From the NCBI RefSeq assembly GCF_026652115.1, contig NZ_JAPPSQ010000018.1, positions 1-64,000 on the forward strand: a stretch of 64,000 bases of DNA. Direction: 5' to 3'. The notes below the pieces were generated by a model. That model made no database searches. It was not told the origin of the DNA and saw only the letters and a program-made list of their open reading frames with translations. Source of the stretch: Algoriphagus sp. PAP.12. Its GTDB lineage: Bacteria > Bacteroidota > Bacteroidia > Cytophagales > Cyclobacteriaceae. Numbering within the stretch: position 1 is the first letter of the stretch; each line of letters starts with the position of its first letter. Position numbers and translations under genes: made by a program. Shown here one piece after another: positions 46,604 to 54,965 of the stretch.

Positions 46604-46865
46604 AAAAGGATGGGTTTGGGTCAGATAAATCTTTGTCAATATACAATAATCAAGGTTTAGTAATAATGGAACCCCTCTGATTTCAATGTCATTCAGCTTT
46701 AGCTTAGTAAAAGGTTAAGATTATTTTTTAGATCAAAACATTTTAATTACTCAATTAAATAGAAGAATTCGAAATCAGTTTCGTAAAAATTTCTATTTAG
46801 TTTTCTGATTTACCCCGAATCTTGTTTTGTTTTACTTATTTTCGACTACTCAAATAACCCTTTCT

Positions 46866-48902
46866 ATGAAAAAACTTATTGTTTTAGTCTGTTTCTCTTT
46901 TTTGGCTTTTTCATGTCAGAAAAATGAAGGCACTCCTGTTGAACTCCAAATTTTACCAAGTCCAACATCCCTAACAATTTCCGGAAATTCAGACCTGGAT
47001 GTATCTGATATCCAGAAAGCCTATCTAGATGCCTATAACTATTTTGTTTCAGAAGGTAATCTGGACACCTGGAATAATGAATCAATTTCTTTCAACTTAG
47101 ACCTTGGAAAAAACCTAAAAGAAGAAGCCTATGAATTGGAAATTTCAAGTGATCAGGTTTCTGTCATCGCCAGTTCTCAAGAAGGTCTTTGGTATGGTTT
47201 GATGACTTTGGGACAAATCTTGGAAGATTCCCAAGACCAAAACGCCAGTTTGCCGTTAGTTCAAATTTCAGACGAACCTTCACTTTCTTATAGAGCCATT
47301 CATTGGGATGTCAAGCACCATCTGGAAACAAAAGACTATTACTATGAAATGTTGGATAAGCTTGCCGAACAAAAAATCAATGCAGTTATCGTCGAAATTG
47401 AGGATAAATTAGCCTATAAACTAAAGCCCAAAGTAGGCTCCTCTGACGCATTTAGTATCGAGGAATGGAAAGCAATCAGTGACTACGCAAAAGCAAGAAA
47501 TATAGAATTGAGTCCATTGGTTCAAGGGCTTGGGCATGCTTCTTTCATCCTCAAACATGAAGAATACATGGACCTGAGAGATAATCCTGAAAGTGACTGG
47601 GCTTTCAATCCATTAGATGAAAAAACCTACGAAGTTCAATTTGATCTGTATGAAGATGCTCTGAAAGCATTTCCATACGCTACCTATCTACATGTCGGAG
47701 GTGATGAAGTTCATACAACCGGGAGAAATAGTGGCAAATCTGCTTTGGAACTTCAATTGATCTGGTTGAATAGAGTCAGTGAATACGCAGACCAAAATGG
47801 CCTTACTCCTATCTTTTGGGATGATATGCCTCTAAAAAATGCCGGAGTGTATCAGTCTATTTTCAATGGAAATTTGACAGAATCACAAGTGGATAGTATC
47901 TGGACAAAACATGAACCCGAGCTTAATAAATATGTAGACATGTTTCCAAAAAACTGTGTTTACATGAGATGGAACTACAGCATTCCAGAATCACCGGGAA
48001 ATGAAAGAGCCATGAAATGGTTTACAGATAATGGTTTCCAAGTGATGGGAGCCACTGCGGGACAGACTCGTTGGAATTTGATGCCTTTGGAAAGAAGTAA
48101 TGCCAAAAACATAAGAGATTTTGCTTTGATTTCTATCAGAAATGGAGCCGATGGATTGCTCTTGACACTTTGGGATGATGATTCTCCTCACTTTGAATTA
48201 TACGATAGAGGCATCACCAATTTCGCAGAATATACTTGGGCTGGTGAAAAAAGATCAATCGAAGAAATTCAAAAAGCTTTTAGACAAAGAACTTTTGGAA
48301 ATGAGTTGGCTGATGATTCTTTTGAATTTATCGACTCTTTAGAATTGTCAGTGGCATTCTGGAAAAATGCATTGATTCAACCAAAGCAAGACAGAAACAG
48401 GCTTTATATGCAAGGTGACAATGCGATCAATTCTATGATAGAAATGCCCGATTTGGATTCTGTGGGTGCTTGGACTGTAAAGTATTCGGAAAAACTTCAA
48501 AAAGCAGCTGAAAATCAAAGACGAATTGAGTCAATTTTGGTACAAATTGAGAAATCAAAAAGGCTAGCTAAAAGGAATACATACAAATTGGAGGTCTACG
48601 AACAAGTGGCACAAATTGCACAGTTCTCCAACCGAACCCTCTTAACTTTGGCTGAACTGGACGAACCAAGTGGTGAAAAAAGAAATCAAGCCGAAGCCAA
48701 ACTCAATGGATTGGCTTCTGAATGGAAAGCGATTGAATCCAAAGTAGAATCAGTCTATGGTAAAACTAGACAATTGAACAAACCGAAAGATTACATTTTG
48801 GATCAAGATCATCACCAACATTTAGCAAACCAAGGCATTAAGTTTACAGATTGGCAGTTTCGAGCAGAGCACTTGTTTATAGAAAAAGTTGGCTCGAGAT
48901 AA
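46866..48902 (+). CDS. GH20 beta-N-acetylhexosaminidase-like lipoprotein
   Basis: A 678-residue glycoside hydrolase that would remove terminal GlcNAc or GalNAc residues. The lipobox is FLAFSC (Cys18). The GH20b-like N-terminal domain contains YELEISSDQVSVIASSQEGLWYGLMTLGQ. The barrel carries the catalytic Asp-Glu pair in HVGGDEVHTTG at about 280-281. A helical C-terminal extension of about 200 residues follows. The ATG at 46866 is chosen; an in-frame start 13 codons upstream would precede the signal peptide. A terminator follows, so it is a single-gene unit. Some helical-tailed members act on unusual amino-sugar substrates, so specificity is open. Confidence 0.9.
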   Translation: MKKLIVLVCFSFLAFSCQKNEGTPVELQILPSPTSLTISGNSDLDVSDIQKAYLDAYNYFVSEGNLDTWNNESISFNLDLGKNLKEEAYELEISSDQVSVIASSQEGLWYGLMTLGQILEDSQDQNASLPLVQISDEPSLSYRAIHWDVKHHLETKDYYYEMLDKLAEQKINAVIVEIEDKLAYKLKPKVGSSDAFSIEEWKAISDYAKARNIELSPLVQGLGHASFILKHEEYMDLRDNPESDWAFNPLDEKTYEVQFDLYEDALKAFPYATYLHVGGDEVHTTGRNSGKSALELQLIWLNRVSEYADQNGLTPIFWDDMPLKNAGVYQSIFNGNLTESQVDSIWTKHEPELNKYVDMFPKNCVYMRWNYSIPESPGNERAMKWFTDNGFQVMGATAGQTRWNLMPLERSNAKNIRDFALISIRNGADGLLLTLWDDDSPHFELYDRGITNFAEYTWAGEKRSIEEIQKAFRQRTFGNELADDSFEFIDSLELSVAFWKNALIQPKQDRNRLYMQGDNAINSMIEMPDLDSVGAWTVKYSEKLQKAAENQRRIESILVQIEKSKRLAKRNTYKLEVYEQVAQIAQFSNRTLLTLAELDEPSGEKRNQAEAKLNGLASEWKAIESKVESVYGKTRQLNKPKDYILDQDHHQHLANQGIKFTDWQFRAEHLFIEKVGSR

Positions 48903-48924
48903 TCTATCCCTTGCTATTTAATCC

Positions 48925-48956
48925 AAGCTCCAGTGAATAACTGGAGCTTTATTTTT
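48925..48956 (+). terminator. Terminator of the GH20 gene
   Basis: A 9-bp stem (AAGCTCCAG with CTGGAGCTT) with the 7-nt loop TGAATAA is followed by TTTATTTTT. It starts 22 nt after the stop codon. Confidence 0.88.
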
Positions 48957-49035
48957 GCAGAAATGATCTCGATTCTAATAGGAATTGAAAATCCTTTTTT
49001 CTATTTTTCCACCTTGACACAATAGACCTAACCCA

Positions 49036-50232
49036 ATGAATAAAAATAAGTTTCACCTTTTGATTGCTTTCTTTTTTTTGAGTCTTTCTATCCAAGCTCA
49101 GGAAGCATTATTTAACGCTCAACAAATTATTTCTCCCGAGATTCATGAGGATTCCTCAGTGACTTTTCGACTTTTCGCACCAAATGCAAATTCTGTCCAA
49201 ATCACAGGCGACTTTTTACCAACTGTGAAAGTTGAAACTCCTCGTGGCACCATGGACGGGCCTGGCAAAGCGGATCTGATAAAAGATGAAAATGGAGCCT
49301 GGGTTTACAAGTCAAAAATATTGAAACCAGAGTTATATAATTATTCCTTCATAATTGATGGTTTCAACACGACCGACCCCAACAATCCTTTTTTGATTCG
49401 CGACGTAGCTTCCGCCACCAATATTTTTATAATTGGAGGAGGACACGCAGATCTTTTCGAAGTGAAAGATGTACCTCATGGAACTGTTTCCAGAAGATGG
49501 TATGATTCTCCAGGTTTAGAGATGGACCGTCGGGTGACTATATACACCCCTCCCGGATATGAAAACTCCAATGAGAAACTTCCAGTCCTTTATCTTCTTC
49601 ATGGTGCTGGAGGCGACGAAGAAGCTTGGATCAATTTAGGAAGAGCCTCTCAGATCATGGACAACTTGATAGCTGAGGGTAAAGCAAAACCTATGATCGT
49701 CGTGATGCCCAATGGAAATGTAATTCAAGACGCCGCTCCAGGAGAAGGCAGCATGGGGTATTATAAACCACAATTTATGGTGCCTCAGACTATGAATGGA
49801 CGATATGAAGCAAATTTTATGGATATCGTAAAATTCGTTGAGAGTAATTATCGAGTAATCCCTGACAAAGCCCATAGAGCCATTGCAGGCCTTTCAATGG
49901 GTGGTTTTCACACCATGCATATCTCACGGTTTTACCCAAACACTTTTGATTATGTTGGGCTATTCTCAGCAGCATTGATGCCTCGTGAAGACGCAACAGG
50001 AAAAGTGTATAGCAATATTGATGAAACCCTTCAAACCCAAATGGACAATGGCTACAAGCTCTATTGGATCGGAATAGGAAAAACTGATTTCCTTTACAAT
50101 GCGAACAAAGACTTCAGAGATAAATTGGACAACATGGGGATGAAATACGAATACATGGAGACCGAGGGAGGCCACACTTGGAGAAACTGGCGAGTTTATT
50201 TGAGTGAGGTCGTCCCTATGCTTTTCCAATAA
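49036..50232 (+). CDS. Exported CE1-like esterase with N-terminal CBM48/E-set domain (copy 1)
   Basis: A 398-residue esterase of the feruloyl/acetyl-xylan esterase type. A signal peptide (LSIQAQ) precedes an E-set/CBM48-like domain at about 30-130 (VTFRLFAPNANSVQITGDF, LYNYSFIIDG). The alpha/beta-hydrolase domain has LYLLHGAGGDEEAW, the nucleophile Ser at about 287 in GLSMGGFHT, an Asp in IGKTDFLY, and the His in GGHTWRNW. It lies 15 nt upstream of a close paralogue, so the two come from a tandem duplication and are co-transcribed. The natural ester is unknown; release of hydroxycinnamates or acetate from polysaccharides is typical. Confidence 0.92.
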   Translation: MNKNKFHLLIAFFFLSLSIQAQEALFNAQQIISPEIHEDSSVTFRLFAPNANSVQITGDFLPTVKVETPRGTMDGPGKADLIKDENGAWVYKSKILKPELYNYSFIIDGFNTTDPNNPFLIRDVASATNIFIIGGGHADLFEVKDVPHGTVSRRWYDSPGLEMDRRVTIYTPPGYENSNEKLPVLYLLHGAGGDEEAWINLGRASQIMDNLIAEGKAKPMIVVMPNGNVIQDAAPGEGSMGYYKPQFMVPQTMNGRYEANFMDIVKFVESNYRVIPDKAHRAIAGLSMGGFHTMHISRFYPNTFDYVGLFSAALMPREDATGKVYSNIDETLQTQMDNGYKLYWIGIGKTDFLYNANKDFRDKLDNMGMKYEYMETEGGHTWRNWRVYLSEVVPMLFQ

Positions 50233-50247
50233 TAAACCAATCACAAC

Positions 50248-51408
50248 ATGAACCTAAAACAACTTTCAATGGGAATTTGCCTGATACTTTTTTCAGGGAC
50301 TTTCCAGTTTTCTCAAGCGCAAGAAATCAGTGCTATGCAAGCACCTCAGGTAGTTTCGCCTGATATTGCCGATAACGGATCTGTCACTTTTCGAGTTTTT
50401 TCTCCCAATGCAAATGAAGTTTCCGTCAATGGAAGCTGGATGGGTTTTCGAGAAACATTACCCCTGACCAAAGCTGAAAATGGAGTCTGGGAGGTAACCG
50501 TCGACCCACTTCCATCAACGATGTATCATTATAATTTCTTCATCGATGGAGTAGCCGCAATCGATGTAACCAATCCTCACGCTTTAAGAGATGGGACTAG
50601 ATATGCCAGCCTATTGATGATTCCAGGTGAGGGAGCCAAGGTATTCCAACAAAACGATGTTCCTCATGGAAGTCTTTCTAAGGTTTGGTATGATTCCCCT
50701 TCCTTGGGAATGAAACGAAGAATGTATGTTTATACTCCTCCAGGATATGATTCGAGCAATGAATCTTACCCCGTTCTGTATCTATTGCATGGTGCAGGAG
50801 GTGATGAAGACGCTTGGTCTTCCCTTGGTAGAGCCAATTTAATCTTGGATAATTTGATCGCTTCAGGAAAGGCTAAACCTATGCTGGTGGTGATGACCAA
50901 TGGAAATGCTTGGCAAAGTTCAACCCTGACTATGGCTCCTGGAGTAACGCCTCCAACTCGAGAAACCTATGCTCAATGGTCTGGTAAATTTGAAAAAAGT
51001 CTGGTTGAGGATGTAGTTCCATATATCGAGGATAATTACCAAGTAATAAAAGAGAAAGATTCTAGAGCAATTGCAGGCCTTTCTATGGGAGGTGGCCATA
51101 CTATTACTGCCTCCACCACTTATCCAGGGACATTTGGCTATATCGGTGTATTCAGCAGTGGGATTTTTGACCCAAATACGAATATGGACGAAATGAAAAA
51201 CAAGTTCATCGCATTGAAAGACTCAGGTGTAAAAGAATACTGGGTAGGTTGTGGAGTCGATGATTTCGTCATGGAATCCAATAAGCGTCTATTGAGCGTA
51301 TTGGATGAAACGGGTTTTGAGCATGACTATCATGAAAGTGCCGGAGGTCATACCTGGGCAAACTGGAGAGATTACTTAGCTATTTTCTCACCAATGCTAT
51401 TCAAATAA
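50248..51408 (+). CDS. Exported CE1-like esterase with N-terminal CBM48/E-set domain (copy 2)
   Basis: A 386-residue paralogue of the preceding protein with the same layout: signal peptide (FQFSQAQ), E-set domain (VTFRVFSPNANEVSVNGSW), then the hydrolase domain. Active-site blocks are LYLLHGAGGDEDAW, GLSMGGGHT with Ser at about 279, CGVDDFVM and GGHTWANW. The two copies share long identical blocks but differ in the lid region around 225-250 (here MAPGVTPPTRETYAQWSG), which suggests different substrates. Closed by a terminator. Confidence 0.92.
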   Translation: MNLKQLSMGICLILFSGTFQFSQAQEISAMQAPQVVSPDIADNGSVTFRVFSPNANEVSVNGSWMGFRETLPLTKAENGVWEVTVDPLPSTMYHYNFFIDGVAAIDVTNPHALRDGTRYASLLMIPGEGAKVFQQNDVPHGSLSKVWYDSPSLGMKRRMYVYTPPGYDSSNESYPVLYLLHGAGGDEDAWSSLGRANLILDNLIASGKAKPMLVVMTNGNAWQSSTLTMAPGVTPPTRETYAQWSGKFEKSLVEDVVPYIEDNYQVIKEKDSRAIAGLSMGGGHTITASTTYPGTFGYIGVFSSGIFDPNTNMDEMKNKFIALKDSGVKEYWVGCGVDDFVMESNKRLLSVLDETGFEHDYHESAGGHTWANWRDYLAIFSPMLFK

Positions 51409-51433
51409 GAAACAATTAACCAATCTACCTATC

Positions 51434-51470
51434 GAGGCACGGTTCGTAAAAGGATCGTGTCTCTTTTTTT
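51434..51470 (+). terminator. Terminator of the tandem esterase operon
   Basis: An 8-bp stem (GAGGCACG with CGTGTCTC, one G-T pair) encloses a 14-nt loop and ends in a run of seven T residues. It lies 25 nt after the second esterase. Confidence 0.8.
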
Positions 51471-52179
51471 AAAAGTAATAAGACAAGCCTAAGTTCAATT
51501 GAAGCAAGTTAATATTCAGATTTGCTTTGGTCGAATTTTGTATTTCTGGCAAGACGTCCGGATCTGATGAAATTTTCTTTTTTTCGGTTCTCTCTATCCC
51601 GACTACCCCTACATTTAACTCAAAAGCAAAGCCTTGTTTGACTAAAAAAATCATTCCAGGCGTGAAGGCTATCCCATAGCTCCTTTCACTAATATCATAA
51701 TCTTCCTTACTGTTTCCAGTTTCGGCAGTCTCAGTCCCATTACCAAATCCATACTCGAGGCCTGTCTGAGTGAAAATATAGAACTGGTTTGTTTGGCCTA
51801 TCGGGAAATAATTCCTGATGAACGGGTTGAAAAACCAAGAAAAGACCTCTGAATCAGAGAGAGTATTTGGCCCGAAAGTATTGATTGACTCAGCTTCAGA
51901 AAGGTTAGAATCATAAGTTACACCCATTCCGACTGCAAAATTTTCTTTGAAAAAATAGCCTCCACCTGTATTGACCGAAGTTGAAGATGACTTGCTATAT
52001 TTTACATTATCGAGGAGGACCTTCGAATTTTCTTTAGAATTCTGAGAATATGAAAAAAGGAGGCCTACATATCCTGTATTCTTTTCCAATTTTTTGGGAG
52101 CTTCATCAAATTGAGCTATCGCTTGGTTTGAAAAAAAAGACAATAAAATCAACAATAGGAAACTTAAAAATCGATTCAT
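51469..52179 (-). CDS. Outer-membrane beta-barrel protein, small porin-like
   Basis: A 236-residue protein with a signal peptide (NQAIAQ at about 18-23) and alternating hydrophobic/polar strands typical of an 8- to 10-strand barrel. The last strand ends in NLGLSYYF, with a terminal aromatic residue as required for outer-membrane insertion. Asn- and Ser-rich turns (KSSSTSVNTGGGYFF) separate the strands. No specific function can be read. Its stop codon lies in the tail of the esterase terminator, so the two units converge. Confidence 0.82.
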   Translation of the reverse strand: MNRFLSFLLLILLSFFSNQAIAQFDEAPKKLEKNTGYVGLLFSYSQNSKENSKVLLDNVKYSKSSSTSVNTGGGYFFKENFAVGMGVTYDSNLSEAESINTFGPNTLSDSEVFSWFFNPFIRNYFPIGQTNQFYIFTQTGLEYGFGNGTETAETGNSKEDYDISERSYGIAFTPGMIFLVKQGFAFELNVGVVGIERTEKKKISSDPDVLPEIQNSTKANLNINLLQLNLGLSYYF

Positions 52180-52302
52180 CTTAAATATGTTTTAGAATAT
52201 TTTAGAAATTCACTCGTAGCGTAATTTACCTATTCCAATTCGGAAATTGAAAGATAATATTCACGTTATTCAACTAACAATCAAGCTATTTAAAGACCGG
52301 CA

Positions 52303-52374
52303 ATTGAAATTCAAAACTAATTACAACAACATATGATCTAGATAAATGTTTGTGATTGATTAGTTAATTTCAAT
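52303..52374. promoter_or_regulatory. Imperfect long inverted repeat between two outer-membrane protein genes
   Basis: The arms at 52303-52323 and 52357-52374 are inverted repeats (ATTGAAATT...AACTAATTA against TGATTAGTT/AATTTCAAT), with a 3-nt insertion in the left arm and a spacer of about 33 nt. They sit in the 289-nt divergent region between the two barrel genes. They could be paired operator half-sites or a structured leader; no promoter motif matches exactly. Confidence 0.3.
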
Positions 52375-52468
52375 TTCAAGGAAGAGGGGATTTATAAGAA
52401 ACTAAGGCTTCAGATAATATTCTTATTTTTAAGAGAAAACCAAATCCACCTTTTTATTAAAAAATGCC

Positions 52469-53527
52469 ATGCGCTTATTTTTCATACCTATTTTACTCCT
52501 CATTTCTATTTCAAACTTCTCTTATTCTCAGGAGACAGATAGCCTTCCCAAGCAGAAAAAAGTGGAGGTAAGCGTCATGCCCTATATGAGCTACAACAGA
52601 AACTTAGACTTTATGATCGGTGTCATTCCCATGGGAATGTATCGGATCAATCCTTCTGATACTATTTCTCCGAAATCGCTTTCTGGCTTAGCCGCTGTTT
52701 ATACTACGAATGGCTCTTATTTCATCTCTGTTTTTAACAAAATCTATCTGGATGAAGATAAATGGAGAATTACAGCCTTTGCGATGACCGGAGATAGGAA
52801 CTCCCAATTCTATATAGATGACATGGAAGATCCCGGATTCTATGATTTTGGAACAGAAACCACCTATGCCATGGTTGGATTTCAGAGGCAGGTTTTCTCG
52901 GATTTTTATGCAGGATTCAATTATTCCTATACTCATCATTATACCGTATATGAAGATGATGTCCAAGAACCAAGTACCGTCAAAACAAATGGACTTCAAT
53001 TTACCACTCTATACGACAATCGGAATTCAGTCTACTATCCGACCTCCGGAGTAAAATCCAACCTAAAATTAATTTCATTTCCAACTTGGTTTGGCAATGA
53101 AGTTCAAGCCCAAAAAATCACGGCAGAATTTAATGAGTATTTTCCTATGAGGAATGGTCATGACGTCCTAGCAGCCAGATTTGCAGGAAAATTCGGATTG
53201 GGCGATATCGCCTTTGAGCAGCAAGTTACTTTGGGAGGAAAAGACATCCGAGGTTATTCTCAAGGAAAATTCAGAGGAGATGGCTTGATTGCCGTGCAAG
53301 GAGAATACCGATACAATTTCAAAGAAGGAATGGGCTTGGTAGGATTTTTTGGCCTCGGCACCATCTATGGTTCTGATACGGAAGACTTTAATTGGAAACT
53401 CTACCCCGGAGCTGGAGTTGGGTATAGATATGGGGCGTTCAAATCTGTCAAATTTAATATCGGTCTTGATGCAGCTGTGGGAAAAGACGATTGGGGAATC
53501 TACTTCAGAATTGGAGAATCTTTTTAA
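52469..53527 (+). CDS. Omp85/surface-antigen-type outer-membrane barrel without POTRA domains
   Basis: A 352-residue protein with a signal peptide (SNFSYSQ) and a barrel of the bacterial surface antigen (D15) family. The C-terminal third has the hallmark lid-lock segment GGKDIRGYSQGKFRGD, equivalent to the VRGF/Y motif of loop 6, and later strands ending in FRIGESF. There is no room for POTRA domains, so it is not a BamA or TamA as such. Short POTRA-less members may be lipid or protein transporters in their own right; the role here is unknown. Confidence 0.85.
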   Translation: MRLFFIPILLLISISNFSYSQETDSLPKQKKVEVSVMPYMSYNRNLDFMIGVIPMGMYRINPSDTISPKSLSGLAAVYTTNGSYFISVFNKIYLDEDKWRITAFAMTGDRNSQFYIDDMEDPGFYDFGTETTYAMVGFQRQVFSDFYAGFNYSYTHHYTVYEDDVQEPSTVKTNGLQFTTLYDNRNSVYYPTSGVKSNLKLISFPTWFGNEVQAQKITAEFNEYFPMRNGHDVLAARFAGKFGLGDIAFEQQVTLGGKDIRGYSQGKFRGDGLIAVQGEYRYNFKEGMGLVGFFGLGTIYGSDTEDFNWKLYPGAGVGYRYGAFKSVKFNIGLDAAVGKDDWGIYFRIGESF

Positions 53528-53611
53528 TCCCTGAGGAAACTCACTTTTCTACTTTTATTTAATTTTTGTAAAAATTTTCTAAGAATTTGATTTTGAATTA
53601 AAATCTTTATT

Positions 53612-53634
53612 TACTTTGTAATTCAAAGTACTTT
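53612..53634 (+). promoter_or_regulatory. Operator-like composite repeat upstream of the membrane protein/regulator operon
   Basis: TACTTTG (53612-53618), a 5-nt spacer and CAAAGTA (53624-53630) form a perfect 7-bp inverted repeat. The right half runs into CTTT, so AAAGTACTTT is a second, overlapping palindrome. It ends 5 nt before the ATG at 53640. The same arrangement recurs at 54561-54582 in this operon. The regulator encoded at 54251 is the obvious candidate to bind here. Confidence 0.7.
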
Positions 53635-53639
53635 TAAAA

Positions 53640-54248
53640 ATGAGAAAACCCGAACAAGAATTAGCGGACATCAAGTCCATGATGGAGCGGAGCACCCGCT
53701 TTCTTTCTCTAAGTGGACTTTCCGGTGTCATGGCAGGAATATATGCTTTGATCGGATCCGGAATGGCCTGGTACTGGATAGAGGGAAGTCAAAGCCTTGG
53801 TGCTTCCCCAATATCAAATCATTTTGATCTTTTGAACCGTCTGTTGATTTTAGGATCGGTTGTTTTGATACTTGCTATTGGTACGGCTTTCATTTTTAGT
53901 AGAAAGAAAAGTCAAAAAAACGCACATAAACTCTGGACCTCAGCGAGCAAAAGATTCATGAGCGCCTTGTTTATCCCAGTGATTGCAGGTGGTTTATTCT
54001 CCTTTGGATTAATCCATGAAGGGTACTTCTCTATGATTCCGGCAGCTACTTTGATTTTCTATGGTCTGGGATTGATCAATGCTTCCCATTTCACTATCAA
54101 TGAATTGAAAAATCTTGGATTAATTGAATTGATTATTGGGCTGGTTGCGGCATTTCATCCCGAAATCGGCCTCTATTGCTGGGCTGCAGGATTTGGAATG
54201 GCCCATATTATTTATGGCGCCATGATGTACTACAAATACGACAGATAA
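53640..54248 (+). CDS. Membrane protein co-transcribed with a winged-helix regulator
   Basis: A 202-residue protein with a short cytoplasmic N-terminus (MRKPEQELADIKSMMERSTRFLSLS) and five or so membrane segments. Layouts like this are often found directly before small winged-helix regulators in Bacteroidota, but I know no function. The next gene starts 2 nt after its stop codon, so they are translationally close. An operator-like repeat precedes the start codon. Confidence 0.75.
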   Translation: MRKPEQELADIKSMMERSTRFLSLSGLSGVMAGIYALIGSGMAWYWIEGSQSLGASPISNHFDLLNRLLILGSVVLILAIGTAFIFSRKKSQKNAHKLWTSASKRFMSALFIPVIAGGLFSFGLIHEGYFSMIPAATLIFYGLGLINASHFTINELKNLGLIELIIGLVAAFHPEIGLYCWAAGFGMAHIIYGAMMYYKYDR

Positions 54249-54250
54249 GC

Positions 54251-54544
54251 GTGAAAGGTAGTTACGATAAAGCATTTGAGAACGTCGTCAGACTTCGGGT
54301 CATGTCCATTTTGATGGTCAATGATCAGGTAGACTTCAATACGCTGAAGGATCTATTGGAGGTAACTGATGGCAATCTCGCTTCTCATCTCAAGAACTTG
54401 GAAAAACAGGAATACATCCAAGTAGAGAAATCTTTTGTAGGAAGAAAACCAATGACAAAATATGAGGCTACAGGTGAAGGAAAAACAGCCTTTCAAGCAC
54501 ATTTGGACTTCCTTGAAAATTTGATCAAAGAAAACAAAACTTAA
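54251..54544 (+). CDS. Small winged-helix transcriptional regulator (HTH_34 type)
   Basis: A 97-residue DNA-binding protein. The helix-turn-helix core is VNDQVDFNTLKDLLEVTDGNLASHLKNLEKQEYIQVEK, followed by the wing FVGRKPMTKYEAT and a C-terminal dimerisation helix (GKTAFQAHLDFLENLIKE), as in the PF13601 group. The GTG at 54251, 2 nt after the upstream stop, is chosen as start; an upstream ATG at 54176 is in frame but would lie inside the membrane protein gene and adds 25 unrelated residues. It probably binds the composite repeats at 53612 and 54561 and so controls its own operon and the CreD genes (inference). Confidence 0.85.
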   Translation: MKGSYDKAFENVVRLRVMSILMVNDQVDFNTLKDLLEVTDGNLASHLKNLEKQEYIQVEKSFVGRKPMTKYEATGEGKTAFQAHLDFLENLIKENKT

Positions 54545-54560
54545 AAAAATTTACCCATTC

Positions 54561-54582
54561 ACTTTGAAACACAAAGTACTTT
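54561..54582 (+). promoter_or_regulatory. Second copy of the operator-like composite repeat
   Basis: ACTTTG (54561-54566), a 5-nt spacer, CAAAGT (54572-54577) and then ACTTT reproduce the composite arrangement found at 53612-53634, including the overlapping AAAGTACTTT palindrome. It ends 12 nt before the ATG of the small membrane protein gene at 54595 and 17 nt after the regulator gene. Confidence 0.7.
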
Positions 54583-54594
54583 CCAATTAGCAAT

Positions 54595-54921
54595 ATGAAA
54601 AATCAACTGAAATCTTTGCTGGGGCTTGAAGCCAAGTCCCTCTTCCTTCCCTCCATTTTAGGGGCAATTATCCCAACATCCTTACTTATTTTCCTAATGG
54701 TCGCCAATTCCGAGTGCTATGAAGTTTGGATGTTTTTTCCATTGCTCATTATCCCATTTGGAGGAGCACTAGGAGGTATATTTTTCTACTTAATGGGTTT
54801 CCACTGGTTTCCGAAAGGCAACCAAAAACTCATGGCGTTGATTTTTAGCTGCTTCATCTACATTTTCATCATTTGGTTTTTCTCGGTCATGGCCTTCAAT
54901 CTCACCGGACATTGGGATTAA
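54595..54921 (+). CDS. Small membrane protein, 108 residues
   Basis: Three hydrophobic segments (about residues 17-37, 45-67 and 78-100) with a short charged N-terminus (KNQLKSLLGLEAKS). Unrecognised. It is preceded by the second operator-like repeat and followed 44 nt later by the CreD gene, so it opens the CreD transcription unit and is probably controlled by the winged-helix regulator. Confidence 0.65.
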   Translation: MKNQLKSLLGLEAKSLFLPSILGAIIPTSLLIFLMVANSECYEVWMFFPLLIIPFGGALGGIFFYLMGFHWFPKGNQKLMALIFSCFIYIFIIWFFSVMAFNLTGHWD

Positions 54922-54965
54922 AAAAACTTTAACTAAACCACTTTATACATTTTCAACAACAAAAA

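Noticed and set aside
54176..54250. Upstream ATG for the winged-helix regulator
   Set aside because: The 25 extra residues lie inside the preceding membrane protein gene in another frame and do not belong to the family; the GTG at 54251 fits operon spacing.
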